Positions 44,108-53,929 of a DNA stretch of 64,000 nt are shown piece after piece. How positions within the stretch are numbered: position 1 is the first letter of the stretch; each line of letters starts with the position of its first letter. The notes under the pieces were generated by a model. The model was given only the letters and a program-made list of their open reading frames with translations, had not been told where the DNA came from and did not search any database. Both the position numbers and the translations under genes were made by a program. Source of the DNA: Salinisphaera sp. (lineage in GTDB: Bacteria; Pseudomonadota; Gammaproteobacteria; Nevskiales; Salinisphaeraceae); contig NZ_PBYA01000027.1 of NCBI RefSeq assembly GCF_002729955.1, positions 62,001 through 126,000 on the forward strand, given 5' to 3'.

Positions 44108-45922
44108 TCAGCGTGCGTATTCCGCGATCAGATCCACGAATTCGCGACCATAGGCATCGCGTTTCTTCTCGCCGATGCCCGGCACGTTCTCCAGTTCGGC
44201 CGTACTCGTCGGCCGGCGTGCCAGCATCTCGCGCAGGGTCGCGTCGTGAAAGATCACGTAGGGCGGCACGTCCTGTTCCTTGGCCAGGCGCAGGCGCAGC
44301 TCCCGCAATGCCTCCCAGAGCGGTTCGTCTTCCATTTCGATCGGCGGCAGCTCTTTTTTCAGACGGCTGCGCGTACGCCCGCGCTTGCCGCTGCGATCCA
44401 CGCGCAGCTCCAGCGTTTCCCTGCCCTTGAGCAGCGGCTTGCAGTTTGCGCCCAGGGCCAGGCCGCCATAGCCGGGGTCGACCCGCACATAGCCCAGGGC
44501 GATGAGCTGGCGGATGATCGAACGCCATTGCTTGGTTTCCACCTCGGCGCCCACGCCAAAGGTCGACAGCCCGTCGTGGCCGAGTTCGACCGCCCGATCG
44601 CTCGCGCTGCCGCGCAGGTGGTCAATCACATAGCCGGTGCCAAAACGCTGGCCGGTCCGGTAGATTGCCGAGAGCGCCATGCGCGCCAAGCGGGTCGCGT
44701 CGTAGGTTTCGGGCGGGTTCAGGCAGGTGTCGCAATTGCCGCAGGGCTGTTCGCGCTCTTCCCCGAAATACCCGAGCAGGCTCACCCGTCGACAGCTGGC
44801 CAGTTCGCAGTAGGCCAGCATCGCATCGAGCTTGCTGCGTTCCACGCGCTTGCGCTCTTCGGGGGCATTGCCCTGCTCGATCATGCGCGAGCGCTGTACC
44901 GTATCGTTGAGGCCGTAGAGCATCCAGGCTGTGGCCGGGGCGCCGTCACGTCCGGCACGCCCGGTTTCCTGGTAGTAGGCCTCGATGCTGGCCGGCAGAT
45001 CGACATGGGCCACGAAGCGCACATCGGGCTTGTCGATGCCCATGCCAAAGGCCACGGTCGCACATACGATCACGCCCTCTTCGCGCAGAAACCGGGCCTG
45101 ATGGGTCTGGCGCAGCTGCGCGGGCAGCCCGGCGTGATAGGCCAGCGCCGTCTTGCCGCGCTGGTTGAGCCATTCCGCGGTTTCTTCGGTCTTGCGGCGC
45201 GACAGACAGTAGACGATCCCCGCCTCGCCGTCGTGTTCGCGTTCGATGAAATCAAGCAGCTGCTGCTTGGCGCTGCCGCGCTCGGCCACGCGGTACTGAA
45301 TATTCGGCCGATCGAAGCTGTGCAGGAAAACACTGGCCTGCTCGAGGCGTAGCCGTTCGATGATCTCGGCCCGCGTGGGCAGGTCGGCGGTGGCCGTGAG
45401 GGCCACACGGGGCACCTGGGGGAAGCGGTCGGCGAGCGCGGCCAGCGCACGGTACTCGGGCCGGAAGTCGTGGCCCCATTGCGATACGCAGTGGGCCTCG
45501 TCAATCGCGAGCAGCGAAATGCGGCAATCGGCCACGAGATCGAGCATACGCGGCTGCATGAGCCGTTCGGGCGCGACATAGACCAGGTCGATGGTATTGG
45601 CGCGCATGGCCTGCTCGATGGCCTGCTGGTCGGCAAAATCGAGGGTGGAGTTGAGATAGGCCGCGCGTACGCCCAGCTGTTCGAGGGCGGCGACCTGATC
45701 GGCCATGAGCGCGATCAGCGGCGAAACCACGATCGCCACGCCGTCGCGTACCAGCGCCGGAATCTGGTAACACAGCGACTTGCCACCGCCGGTGGGCATG
45801 AGCACGAGCGCGTCTTCGCCGTTGCAGACGGTATCGATGATCTCGGCCTGGCGGCCACGAAACGCGTCGTAACCGAAGACCGACTGCAGAACCCCCTGCG
45901 GCGTTGCCTGCCGGGCGGCCAC
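44108..45922 (-). CDS. recQ: ATP-dependent DNA helicase RecQ
   Basis: A 604-residue RecQ helicase, full length for the bacterial family. The order is: helicase motif 0 ([14 protein letters not shown]), Walker [19 protein letters not shown] box, motif V/VI ([22 protein letters not shown]), RQC zinc site ([12 protein letters not shown] with CGNCDTC), winged helix, and the HRDC domain at the C terminus ([20 protein letters not shown]). It unwinds 3'-5' at forks and recombination intermediates. GTG start at 45922, one base after the stop of the hemolysin III gene, so the pair is probably cotranscribed. Confidence 0.96.
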   Translation of the reverse strand: MAARQATPQGVLQSVFGYDAFRGRQAEIIDTVCNGEDALVLMPTGGGKSLCYQIPALVRDGVAIVVSPLIALMADQVAALEQLGVRAAYLNSTLDFADQQAIEQAMRANTIDLVYVAPERLMQPRMLDLVADCRISLLAIDEAHCVSQWGHDFRPEYRALAALADRFPQVPRVALTATADLPTRAEIIERLRLEQASVFLHSFDRPNIQYRVAERGSAKQQLLDFIEREHDGEAGIVYCLSRRKTEETAEWLNQRGKTALAYHAGLPAQLRQTHQARFLREEGVIVCATVAFGMGIDKPDVRFVAHVDLPASIEAYYQETGRAGRDGAPATAWMLYGLNDTVQRSRMIEQGNAPEERKRVERSKLDAMLAYCELASCRRVSLLGYFGEEREQPCGNCDTCLNPPETYDATRLARMALSAIYRTGQRFGTGYVIDHLRGSASDRAVELGHDGLSTFGVGAEVETKQWRSIIRQLIALGYVRVDPGYGGLALGANCKPLLKGRETLELRVDRSGKRGRTRSRLKKELPPIEMEDEPLWEALRELRLRLAKEQDVPPYVIFHDATLREMLARRPTSTAELENVPGIGEKKRDAYGREFVDLIAEYAR

Positions 45923-45923
45923 G

Positions 45924-46628
45924 TCAGCCCAGCAGTGCCGCCGCCGACGGCGCCAGCGGAATCACGTAGAACAGCACGGCAAAGAAGTGGAACACACTGC
46001 CGCCGATCACGAACAGATGCCAGATCGCATGGTTGTACGGCATGCTGTTCCAGGCATAAAACAGCACGCCCACGGTGTAGGAGATACCGCCAGCCAGCAG
46101 CAGCCAGACACCGCCCATGGCCACGTTCTCGATGACCGGCCCGATGACCAGCACCACGGTCCAGCCCATTGCCACGTAGAAGGCGGTGGATAGATACTTG
46201 ACGTTATTGAGCCGTGTGAGCTTTATCAGCACCCCGCCAACGGCGAGCGCCCAGATCAGGGTGAAAAGCGTCCAGCCCCACACGCCCCGCAGATTCACCA
46301 GCGTGAACGGCGTATAGGTACCCGCGATCAGCACGTAGATCGCGAGATGATCGAACACCTTGAGCACGCTTTTCGCACGCGGCGGGTGCACCGCATGATA
46401 CAGCGTGGATGAAAGATGGCTGAGAATGAGCGCAATGCCGAAAATGGTCACGCTGACGACGTGCCAGACGTTACCCAGCAAAGTCGCGTATACGACCATC
46501 ACCACCAGCCCCGCGATCGATAGCGCGGTGCCGATGCCGGAGGTGATCGCGTTGGCAATCTCTTCGCCGAGCGTATAGCCGGCACTGTTCACGCGAGGCG
46601 TGAGCGGGGGTTGGGTCGTCGTGTTCAT
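45924..46628 (-). CDS. hemolysin III family (PAQR-type) membrane protein
   Basis: A 234-residue seven-helix membrane protein of the HlyIII/TrhA/PAQR family. The metal-ligand histidines and polar motifs are visible: [20 protein letters not shown] after helix 2, and [18 protein letters not shown] in the last helices. Bacterial TrhA members help control membrane fluidity or energetics rather than act as toxins. The ATG at 46628 was chosen; another at 46637 is possible. It is directly upstream of recQ on the same strand. Confidence 0.9.
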   Translation of the reverse strand: MNTTTQPPLTPRVNSAGYTLGEEIANAITSGIGTALSIAGLVVMVVYATLLGNVWHVVSVTIFGIALILSHLSSTLYHAVHPPRAKSVLKVFDHLAIYVLIAGTYTPFTLVNLRGVWGWTLFTLIWALAVGGVLIKLTRLNNVKYLSTAFYVAMGWTVVLVIGPVIENVAMGGVWLLLAGGISYTVGVLFYAWNSMPYNHAIWHLFVIGGSVFHFFAVLFYVIPLAPSAAALLG

Positions 46629-46746
46629 GGCGCGCATTCTGCCACGCCCGTCCGCGATTTGCCCCTCCCGATATCGACGCGCCGTTCACTGCACACGCCG
46701 TCGGTACGCCATAACAGACGTACGCTGGATTCTGACCTGCACAAAC

Positions 46747-46772
46747 GAAAAAGGCGCCCGAAGGTGCCTTTT
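46747..46772 (-). terminator. intrinsic terminator of fadE
   Basis: On the minus strand AAAAGGCACC-TTCG-GGCGCCTTTTT: a 10-pair stem with one G-U pair, a UUCG loop and a T tract, 22 bases after the fadE stop. Confidence 0.92.
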
Positions 46773-46794
46773 CCAAGCGTTGCGCCTGCGCGCG

Positions 46795-49047
46795 TTACTG
46801 ATTGGCCGCACGCGCAAACGGCGGCTCTTCGATATTGTCCGAGACTTCATCCTTGTAGTACTCCTCTGCCGAGAAGGTATCCACCTGGATGGCCTCGAGA
46901 CGTGCCGCTTCGGCCTTGCGGATTTTGGCCGCGTCGTCCTGGGTGATCACGCCGACGCCCACCGCCGAGTCGAGCGCTTCGAGCAGGCTCGGGGCCTGAA
47001 TCTTCTTCTTGTGCATCGCCTTGCGGACCTGCATCGTCGCCTGTTGCGCTTCGCTGACCAGACGCCAGGCGTTGAGCAGACGGCCCATGCCGGGTTCGTC
47101 GTCGCGCGGCGTACCCATGCCACCGGCAACGCGCTGGTACTGCGCGCCCGGCGCCTGGATGCTGGCCGCAACCGCGCGGTCCATGGAATCACGCGGGCCG
47201 GTGGACAGCGGGTTGATCTTGAGCCAGAAGCGGCCCGGATAGCGCAGGATCCAGCCCAGCACCGGGACGTCGAAGTTTGCATAGATGCCTTCGAAGGCCA
47301 GCTGGACCTGCTGCAGGCTGTAACGCAGCGCCCAGTGCACGACCGGCAGGTCTTCCTTGCGGCTGCCCTCGGCCTGGAAGCGACGCAGCGTGGTCACGCC
47401 GAACAGCATCCACGACAAGGCATCGGAGAAACGCCCGGAAATCTTGCCGCGCTGCTTGAGCTTGCCACCGATCAGGAACATGGCCAGATCGGTCAGGAAG
47501 GCAAATCGGCTCGACGCCCAGCCGAGCTTGCGGAAATACTGGGCGGTTTCATCGTTGACCGGCGTACGCACGGTCCAGCCACGGGTCACACCGCGCAGGA
47601 TGCCACGGAAGAAATTCTTAACCGAATGGCCCATCCAGCCCAGGATCGCCTTGCGGAAGGCCGGCACGTCGTCGGCCTGTACCGCATTGAGCGTATCCAG
47701 CGCATAGGGATGGCAGCGCACCGCGCCCTGGCCGAAGATCATGAGCGTGCGGGTGAGGATATTCGCGCCTTCGACGGTAATGCTCACCGGCGCGCCGACA
47801 TAGCCGCCGCCGAGGATATTGTTCGGGCCCTGCATGACGCCGGCGCCGGCCATGACATCCATGCCGTCGGTCACCAGCTGCTGGCCGATTTCGGTGGTCT
47901 GCTGCTTGAGAATCGCCGAGATCACCGGCGGATGGTTGCCGTTGTCCACGCCTGCGCAGACATAGATACGCGCCGATTCCAGGGTATAGGTCAGGGCGGC
48001 GATACGCGCGATCTTCGCTTCCACGCCTTCCATGAGGCCGATCGGAATACCGAACTGCTCGCGCACGATGCTGTACGGGCCTACGGCCGCCGCACTCGTC
48101 TTGGCCAGGGCCACACCGCTGGCCGGCAGCGATACGGCACGGCCGCCGCCGAGCTGTTCCATGAGCATGCGCCAGCCCTGGCCGGCACCGTCGACGCCGC
48201 CGATGATGTTTTCCACCGGCGCGACCACGTCCTTGCCGTAGATCGGGCCGTTGTCGAACGCGCCAATCGGCAGATGGTGATCGCCCAGCTCAAGCCCGTC
48301 CATGCCCTTTTCGAGCATGACCACGGTGATGCCGGGAAATTCGCCCTTGCCCAGCAGGTTGTCCGGATCGTGTAGCGAACAGGCCAGGCTGACGATGTTG
48401 GCGATCGGCGCCAGCGTGATATAGCGCTTGGAGAAATTCAGTCGAATCTTGGCTTCGCCGTCGTCATCCTTGAATACGACGCCTTCGGCCTTGATCGAGG
48501 CGGCATCGGACCCGGCGGTGGGTTCGGTCAGGCCGAAGCACGGCACATATTCGCCGCTTGCCAGCCCCGGCAGGTATTTGTCTTTCTGTGCCTGGGTGCC
48601 GTACTCAAGCAGCAACTCGGCCGCACCGAGGGTGTTGGGAATGACGATCAGGGTGCCGACCGGGCCCAGACCCGAGGTCTTGGTCATGACCGCACTGCGC
48701 GCGAGTACCGAGAAACCGGAACCGCCGTACTCCTTCGGAATGATCATCCCGAAAAAGCCCTTGTCGCGCAGGAACTGCCAGATATCGTCCGGGATGCGGC
48801 GCGTCTCTCGCAGCTTCCAACCGTCGACGCGATGAAGAAGTTCTTCTACCGGGCCATCCAGAAACGCCTGCTCCTCTTCCGACAAACCCGGGTAGGCTTC
48901 GGCCATCATGGCACGAAAATCCGGATTACCGCTAAAGAATTCGCCGTCGATCCAGACAGAGCCCGCCTCGAGGGCATGCCGCTCGGTGTCCGAAATTTTC
49001 GGCAGCAGCTTGGCGTCGTTGATCTTTTTCAGAAGTGTGGCAAACAT
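46795..49047 (-). CDS. fadE: acyl-CoA dehydrogenase FadE
   Basis: A 750-residue acyl-CoA dehydrogenase of the long bacterial FadE type, with an extra C-terminal DUF1974 domain (~450-740). The core shows PKEYGGSGFS, CFGLTEPTAGSDAAS (FAD and substrate loop) and VMAGAGVMQGPNN. It catalyses the first oxidation of fatty acid beta-oxidation, passing electrons to ETF. The start at 49047 has GGAG at good spacing; an in-frame ATG at 49101 is less likely. It is divergent from a TetR regulator across 267 bases, the usual setting for control by acyl-CoA, and ends at a strong terminator. Confidence 0.94.
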   Translation of the reverse strand: MFATLLKKINDAKLLPKISDTERHALEAGSVWIDGEFFSGNPDFRAMMAEAYPGLSEEEQAFLDGPVEELLHRVDGWKLRETRRIPDDIWQFLRDKGFFGMIIPKEYGGSGFSVLARSAVMTKTSGLGPVGTLIVIPNTLGAAELLLEYGTQAQKDKYLPGLASGEYVPCFGLTEPTAGSDAASIKAEGVVFKDDDGEAKIRLNFSKRYITLAPIANIVSLACSLHDPDNLLGKGEFPGITVVMLEKGMDGLELGDHHLPIGAFDNGPIYGKDVVAPVENIIGGVDGAGQGWRMLMEQLGGGRAVSLPASGVALAKTSAAAVGPYSIVREQFGIPIGLMEGVEAKIARIAALTYTLESARIYVCAGVDNGNHPPVISAILKQQTTEIGQQLVTDGMDVMAGAGVMQGPNNILGGGYVGAPVSITVEGANILTRTLMIFGQGAVRCHPYALDTLNAVQADDVPAFRKAILGWMGHSVKNFFRGILRGVTRGWTVRTPVNDETAQYFRKLGWASSRFAFLTDLAMFLIGGKLKQRGKISGRFSDALSWMLFGVTTLRRFQAEGSRKEDLPVVHWALRYSLQQVQLAFEGIYANFDVPVLGWILRYPGRFWLKINPLSTGPRDSMDRAVAASIQAPGAQYQRVAGGMGTPRDDEPGMGRLLNAWRLVSEAQQATMQVRKAMHKKKIQAPSLLEALDSAVGVGVITQDDAAKIRKAEAARLEAIQVDTFSAEEYYKDEVSDNIEEPPFARAANQ

Positions 49048-49251
49048 GGCATCTCCATGGCTCGAAGCGTTGGGATCGCGGCCCGGTAGACACTCGCTCA
49101 ACAGACATGGCCGCGCTCTATACTCAAACGACTATACCGGCGTGCGATGCGGCGCACAAAGGTAATTTCCATTATCCTGCCAGCGCTCGAGACGCGGCGA
49201 TATTCGCATTACCCCGTGCCATTTCAAGTTGTCCGCAATTATTTCAATCAG

Positions 49252-49259
49252 TTGTACAA
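49252..49259. promoter_or_regulatory. palindrome in the fadE/TetR divergent region
   Basis: TTGTACAA, a perfect 8-bp palindrome flanked by AG and AC, lies 205 bases from the fadE start and 56 bases before the TetR start. TetR regulators usually bind palindromes of this sort; this is a candidate operator only. Confidence 0.3.
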
Positions 49260-49314
49260 ACTTGGGCGCGCACACGGCTCTTGTTAAAGTCGCCTAGAAT
49301 TTGGCGTGTAATGA

Positions 49315-50013
49315 GTGTTACCCGTGATTGATCGATACCCCAGAACCACCAGCGAGCGTGAACGCACACTTTCGCGTCTGGACCCGGCGACGCGTACGCG
49401 CATCGAAGCCGCGGCGCTGGAGCTTTTTTCCGAGCGTGAATTCCATCGCGTCAAGCTGATCAACATCGCACGCGAGGCGAGAATCAGCCTGCAAACGCTG
49501 TACAAATACTACGGCAGCAAGGAAGCGGTGCTGTTCGCGAGCCTCGATACCTGGCTGGGCGACCTGGCGAATCGTATGATCGATCATCTGCAGGGGATCG
49601 AGAATTTCGAGGATCGATTGCGCAAGGTGTTCTGGGTCTTGCTCGATTATTTCGAGCGTAACCCGAAGGTCGCCCAGATCATCCTAAGCTCGGTCTATCT
49701 GAGTACCTGGCGTGATGACGATACCTTCCGTCAGCCGGCGCTGATGTCGGTATTTCTCGGGGTGATCAACGACGGTCGCGAACGTGGCGTGCTCACCAAC
49801 GAAGTCGACGAAATCGAGATTTCCGACTTCATCTGGGGCGTGGCCAATCGCATGGTCGCGATGTGGTTGCTGCGTGGCCGCAAGCGCCCGCTCGCCGAGA
49901 AGGCCCCGGCCATGTTCAACATGGTATGGCGTGCCATCGCCAGCGAAAGCGTGCTGGCCGAACAGCTCAGAGCGCGCGTGCCGGCGGACGAACCGGCGGC
50001 CGCCACGGGCTGA
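49315..50013 (+). CDS. TetR-family transcriptional regulator
   Basis: A 232-residue TetR regulator: helix-turn-helix at ~25-70 (IEAAALELFSEREFHRVKLI, ISLQTLYKYYGSKEAVL) and a helical ligand domain to ~215. Possible GTG starts at 49315 and 49324; neither has a strong ribosome site. Divergent from fadE, so it probably represses beta-oxidation genes in response to acyl-CoA, analogous to FadR/PsrA-type TetR proteins. The short polar tail ends AAATG. Confidence 0.88.
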   Translation: MLPVIDRYPRTTSERERTLSRLDPATRTRIEAAALELFSEREFHRVKLINIAREARISLQTLYKYYGSKEAVLFASLDTWLGDLANRMIDHLQGIENFEDRLRKVFWVLLDYFERNPKVAQIILSSVYLSTWRDDDTFRQPALMSVFLGVINDGRERGVLTNEVDEIEISDFIWGVANRMVAMWLLRGRKRPLAEKAPAMFNMVWRAIASESVLAEQLRARVPADEPAAATG

Positions 50014-50051
50014 TACGCTCCGGGGCAACGGCCGAGCGAGCGCCCAGCGCG

Positions 50052-50420
50052 CTACATCGTATAGCTGGTGCGTCGGTTTTCGAGCATGCCGGCCAGCAAC
50101 GTTTCCAGGCGTTGCTGGGTGGCCCCGCCGTCCTGGGCCGCAAACTGAACTCCGATCCCGGCCGGACGCTGGCTGCCGGTATTGCGCGGCGTCACCCATA
50201 CCACCTTTCCGGCCACGGGCAGACGTTCGTTCTGCTCCACCAGATGCATCAGCAAGAATACGTCCGCGCCCATATCGTAGGTGGTCTGGGTCAGATACTG
50301 CTGTTTGACGAACAGTCCGCCGTTGGTCACGAAAGGCATATAGGCCGCACAAAGCTCTGCGCGGTCGGCTACGTCCAAACGTACGATTCCGGACTGGCTG
50401 GCAACATTCTGTTCGGGCAT
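50052..50420 (-). CDS. PilZ-domain protein
   Basis: A 122-residue single PilZ domain: RAELCAAYMPFVTNGGLFVK, then VFLLMHLVEQNERLPVAGKVVWVTP and GIGVQFAAQDG. The RxxxR and D/NxSxxG c-di-GMP-binding motifs are missing, as in the type IV pilus PilZ proteins, which act by protein contacts. Its place after tmk-holB is the common gammaproteobacterial position of that pilus-type gene. It adjoins holB with no gap and is probably the last gene of the operon. Confidence 0.9.
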   Translation of the reverse strand: MPEQNVASQSGIVRLDVADRAELCAAYMPFVTNGGLFVKQQYLTQTTYDMGADVFLLMHLVEQNERLPVAGKVVWVTPRNTGSQRPAGIGVQFAAQDGGATQQRLETLLAGMLENRRTSYTM

Positions 50421-51431
50421 CTATCTACTCGGCTTGCGCTTGAGACGGGTTTTCAGGTCCAGCAACAACGACTCTATCACCAGCTGCCAGTCGGCATTGC
50501 TACGCGCCAGTCGCGCGGCCTCGGCCACCTGGGCGCACCAGGGCTGAAAAGCATGCGGGTCCATGCGCGTGGCGACCCGTGCCAGGCCCTCCGGCAGTGC
50601 TTCCGGGTTATCGGCCGATTGGCCCTCTTTCATGAGGGCAAGCGATAGCAGCCCGCTCGCCCGCCGATAGAGCCAGTCGGTCAACAGATCGGCGGGTTGC
50701 TTGGCCAGGCGTTCGGCGGCCGCGGCCGGATCCTCACGATTGCGTATCACGTCTGACAGCGTACCGTCCCAGCCGTCGATCAGGACGGCGTAGTCCTGGG
50801 CCTGGCGATCAACCACGGCAAAGGGCGTACGCAGACTGTCGGCATCCAGGCCTTCGCAATCGATCTGTCGTTCTTCAAGCCACTGTCTTGCCTCGTTCGG
50901 CTCGGGTGGCGCGAGGCGCCAAAGCTGGCAGCGGCTGCGTACCGTCGGCATCAATGCCGAGACGCGGTCGGTGACCAGAACGATATGACAGGCCGGCGGG
51001 GGCTCCTCCAGCGTTTTGAGCAGACTGTTCGCCGCGCTGGGCGATAACGCCTCGGCCGGGTCGATCCAGCCGATTCGGCCGCTATCGTACTGGGGCGTAA
51101 GCTGCAGACGCTGCGAGAACGCACGTACCTGATCGACCTTGATGAGCTTGCCCGCCTCTTCCGGCACCAGCCGCGAGATATCCGGATGCGTTTGTGCCTG
51201 GCGCTGGCGACAGGCCGCGCAACGCCCGCAGGCATCGCCGTTGTCGTCGCGGTCGCGGCATAGCAAGGCAGCCACGATACGCTCGGCGAACAGGCGTTTG
51301 CCGATACCTGGCGGGCCGCAGACCAGCAACCCATGGGCTACGCGATCCGTTGCGATCGCCTGGGCCATGCGTGACCAGGGCGTGGCATGCCAGGACGGCT
51401 TGGCGGCGTCGTCGGACAGGGTATCGCTCAT
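50421..51431 (-). CDS. holB: DNA polymerase III delta-prime subunit
   Basis: A 336-residue clamp-loader AAA+ subunit. Walker A-like GPPGIGKRLFAERIV (~39-53), a zinc-binding cluster (CGRCAACRQRQ, with an earlier Cys in ALLCRDR), and the SRC motif in PTVRSRCQLW followed by LKTLEEPPP. Delta-prime opens and seats the beta clamp with gamma/tau and delta. The start at 51431 overlaps the tmk stop by 4 bases. Confidence 0.93.
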   Translation of the reverse strand: MSDTLSDDAAKPSWHATPWSRMAQAIATDRVAHGLLVCGPPGIGKRLFAERIVAALLCRDRDDNGDACGRCAACRQRQAQTHPDISRLVPEEAGKLIKVDQVRAFSQRLQLTPQYDSGRIGWIDPAEALSPSAANSLLKTLEEPPPACHIVLVTDRVSALMPTVRSRCQLWRLAPPEPNEARQWLEERQIDCEGLDADSLRTPFAVVDRQAQDYAVLIDGWDGTLSDVIRNREDPAAAAERLAKQPADLLTDWLYRRASGLLSLALMKEGQSADNPEALPEGLARVATRMDPHAFQPWCAQVAEAARLARSNADWQLVIESLLLDLKTRLKRKPSR

Positions 51432-52060
51432 ATCAGATCGGCCAGCGCTTTCTCGATATGCTCGCTTACGGCATCGATGGTTTCGCCCGCGTTGATCACA
51501 CGATAGCGCTCGGGCTGTGCCTGAGCGCGGGCCAGATAGGCGTTGCGAACGGTTTCGTGAAACACCAGCGTTTCCCGATCGAAACGGTTGCCCTCGCCGC
51601 GCTTGCCGGCCCGGGCCAGCCCCTGGGCGACCGGGAGATCGAACAGCAGCACACGATCCGGGCGGCGTTCGCCCTGTACGAGCGTTTCCAGGGCGGCGAC
51701 CGTTTCGTTGCCCAGCCCTCGGGCGACGCCCTGATAGGCATAGCTGGCATCGGTGAAGCGGTCGGTAAGCACCCAGGCCCCGCGCGCCAGCGCCGGCTCG
51801 ATCACTTCGTTCAAGTGGGCGGCACGGGCGGCGAATACCAGCAGCAGTTCGCTCATCGGCGGCATGGGCGTTTCATATTCGCCCATCAGCACACCGCGTA
51901 TCGCCTCGCCCAGGGCGGTACCGCCCGGCTCGCGCGTGCACACCACTTCATGACCGGCCGCCTCGAGCATGGCAGCAACTGCTGCGATCTGGCTGCTCTT
52001 CCCGGCGCCCTCCCCGCCTTCGAAGGCGATGAAGCGTGCCCCGTTATCCACGGCCGCCAC
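51428..52060 (-). CDS. tmk: thymidylate kinase
   Basis: A 210-residue dTMP kinase. P-loop FIAFEGGEGAGKSSQ (10-24), the substrate motif CTREPGGTALGEAIR (DRX-type catalytic neighbourhood DRFTDASYAYQGVARG at ~98-113) and the LID region KRGEGNRFD are present. It makes dTDP for DNA synthesis. GTG start at 52060, two bases from the end of mltG. Confidence 0.95.
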   Translation of the reverse strand: MAAVDNGARFIAFEGGEGAGKSSQIAAVAAMLEAAGHEVVCTREPGGTALGEAIRGVLMGEYETPMPPMSELLLVFAARAAHLNEVIEPALARGAWVLTDRFTDASYAYQGVARGLGNETVAALETLVQGERRPDRVLLFDLPVAQGLARAGKRGEGNRFDRETLVFHETVRNAYLARAQAQPERYRVINAGETIDAVSEHIEKALADLI

Positions 52061-52062
52061 GC

Positions 52063-53064
52063 TCAGGAGCCCCGCTGGTACTCGTCGACCGCGCGGTTGT
52101 GCTCGGCAAGCGTGTCGGAAAACACGTGGCTGCCATCGCCCCGCGAGACGAAATAAAGCGCCGTCCCCGGCTCCGGATTGAGCGCGGCCTCGATTGCCGC
52201 CCGCGAGGGCATGGCGATCGGCGTGGGCGGCAGCCCGGCCCGGGTATAGGTGTTGTAGGGGGTATCCCGGCGCAGATCCGAACGTCGGATATTGCCGTCG
52301 TAGTCTTCGATGCCGTAGATCACGGTGGGGTCGGTCTGCAGGCGCATGCCCTTTTCCAGCCGCCGTGCGAACACGCCAGCAATACGCCCCCGCTCGGCTG
52401 GTACCGCGGTTTCCTTTTCGATGATCGAGGCAAGAATCAGCGCCTCATAGGGTGTTTCGACCGGGGTATTCTCGGAACGCTGTTCCCATTGCGTATCGAG
52501 ATAACGCTGCATTGCCTCATAGGCGCGTTTGAGAAAGGCGATGTCGGTCATGCCGCGGGGGAACAGATAGGTGTCGGGCATGAAGCGCCCTTCCGGGTTT
52601 TCATCCGGATGGCCGATCGCGGCCATGACCTCGGCATCGCTCTTGCCGGCCAGCTGGTGGTCGAGGGCATCGTTGTCGGCCATGAGCTTGCGGAATTCGG
52701 AAAAACGCCAGCCTTCGACCAGGGTCAGGCGGTATTGGCGCGTCTTGCCCGAAACCAGCAGTTCCAGCAGATGGGCCGGGGTCTGGCGGGCCGGAACCAC
52801 ATACTCGCCGGCCTTGATGTCGCCGGCCACGCCCTGATAGCGGGCGTACAGCGACAAATACTTCGCGTCGCGGGGACGGCTGATGATGTCTTCGGCCACC
52901 AGCCGCCGGGCGATGGCGTTGAAGCTCATGCCGCTATCGACCGTCAGCAGCTTGCCCTGGCTGTTCTCCAGCGGGGAATTGAAAAAACGGGCCGTATCGA
53001 TCGCCAGGGCGGCACAGGCGAGCACGCCCAGCCCGATCACCGCCCATACCACGCGTTTAATCAC
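52063..53064 (-). CDS. mltG: endolytic murein transglycosylase MltG
   Basis: About 333 residues (YceG family): one N-terminal membrane helix (VVWAVIGLGVLACAALAI), a LysM-like region and the catalytic domain with ILASIIEKETAVPAERG (catalytic Glu), RLQTDPTVIYG and NTYTRAGLPPTPI. It cleaves nascent glycan strands and acts as a chain terminator at the inner membrane. GTG at 53064 is preferred: it has AGG at 5-base spacing and overlaps pabC by only 8 bases. The ATG at 53100 would overlap by 44 bases. Confidence 0.93.
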   Translation of the reverse strand: MIKRVVWAVIGLGVLACAALAIDTARFFNSPLENSQGKLLTVDSGMSFNAIARRLVAEDIISRPRDAKYLSLYARYQGVAGDIKAGEYVVPARQTPAHLLELLVSGKTRQYRLTLVEGWRFSEFRKLMADNDALDHQLAGKSDAEVMAAIGHPDENPEGRFMPDTYLFPRGMTDIAFLKRAYEAMQRYLDTQWEQRSENTPVETPYEALILASIIEKETAVPAERGRIAGVFARRLEKGMRLQTDPTVIYGIEDYDGNIRRSDLRRDTPYNTYTRAGLPPTPIAMPSRAAIEAALNPEPGTALYFVSRGDGSHVFSDTLAEHNRAVDEYQRGS

Positions 53065-53929
53065 TGCTACCTGCCTTGTCGTTGCGCTCGCGGCGTTCAT
53101 TCGCGCGAGTGTCCATGTCGTTCAATAAGCCGCGCGCGTATGCGGCCGCCGATTCGCTCTCGCCAAGCTCGCGACCGTCGAAATGCGATATTGCGACCAC
53201 GCCGCCCACGCTGTTGCAGGCGATGCCGGCACGGCAGCGGCCGAGGTCCGGCGGGCGGATATCGCGTTCGCTTACCCGCATACCGGCCTGTTCGAGCGCA
53301 CACCAGAGCCGCTGTCGTGTGGCTCCGATGATACCTGCCCGCGTCAGCCGCGGGGTGTACCAATCGCCGTCGGCGTTCGAAAAGAAAAGATTGCGCATGG
53401 TGGTGGCGATGACGAAGCCGTTGGCGTCGGCCATCCAGGCATCGGCCTGGCCGCGCGCCCTACATTCCTCACGTGCCAGCACCTGCTCAAGCCGGTTGAG
53501 ATGCTTGATACCCGCCAGACGCGGCTGGATGGCCAGCTCGATCGAGGATCGCTCGAGCGCCAGCGGCGCCGGCTCGCCGCGCGCATGCGCGGGCAGTTCA
53601 TGCCCGCTCACGATACGTCGCACCTGTGCCGGCTGCGGCGGCATATAGCCGCGTCCGCCGCTGCCACGGGTGACCATGATCTTGCAGACGCCGTCCTCCG
53701 CATCGCCGAACAAAGCCTGCATATCGGCCAGAATCTCGTCTTCGACGGGTGTGCCGAGGCCCAGCGCCGCGCAATCGTGCTGCAGGCGCTGCCAGTGTGC
53801 CCACCACCCCAGCGCGCGACCGGAGTCGATTCTGACCGTACGGAACACGCCGTCGCCATAGGCCAGGCCGCGATCGCCCACCGGGACCGCAGAGCTGGCC
53901 TGGCCGTCGACGCGAATCCGCTCATCCAT
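53057..53929 (-). CDS. pabC: aminodeoxychorismate lyase
   Basis: About 290 residues, class IV PLP-dependent fold. [15 protein letters not shown] near the N terminus, the PLP lysine in AGIKHLNRLEQVLA, and NGFVIATTMRNLFF are visible. It converts 4-amino-4-deoxychorismate to p-aminobenzoate and pyruvate for folate. ATGs at 53929, 53935 and 53941 are all in frame near the pabB stop; 53929 gives an 8-base overlap and the normal N terminus MDERIRVDG. It follows pabB directly, so both steps of p-aminobenzoate synthesis from chorismate are coupled. Confidence 0.93.
   Translation of the reverse strand: MDERIRVDGQASSAVPVGDRGLAYGDGVFRTVRIDSGRALGWWAHWQRLQHDCAALGLGTPVEDEILADMQALFGDAEDGVCKIMVTRGSGGRGYMPPQPAQVRRIVSGHELPAHARGEPAPLALERSSIELAIQPRLAGIKHLNRLEQVLAREECRARGQADAWMADANGFVIATTMRNLFFSNADGDWYTPRLTRAGIIGATRQRLWCALEQAGMRVSERDIRPPDLGRCRAGIACNSVGGVVAISHFDGRELGESESAAAYARGLLNDMDTRANERRERNDKAGSSD

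Noticed and set aside
45924-46628. Hemolysin/toxin function suggested by the family name
   Set aside because: Bacterial members of this seven-helix family are membrane homeostasis proteins; nothing in the context suggests virulence.
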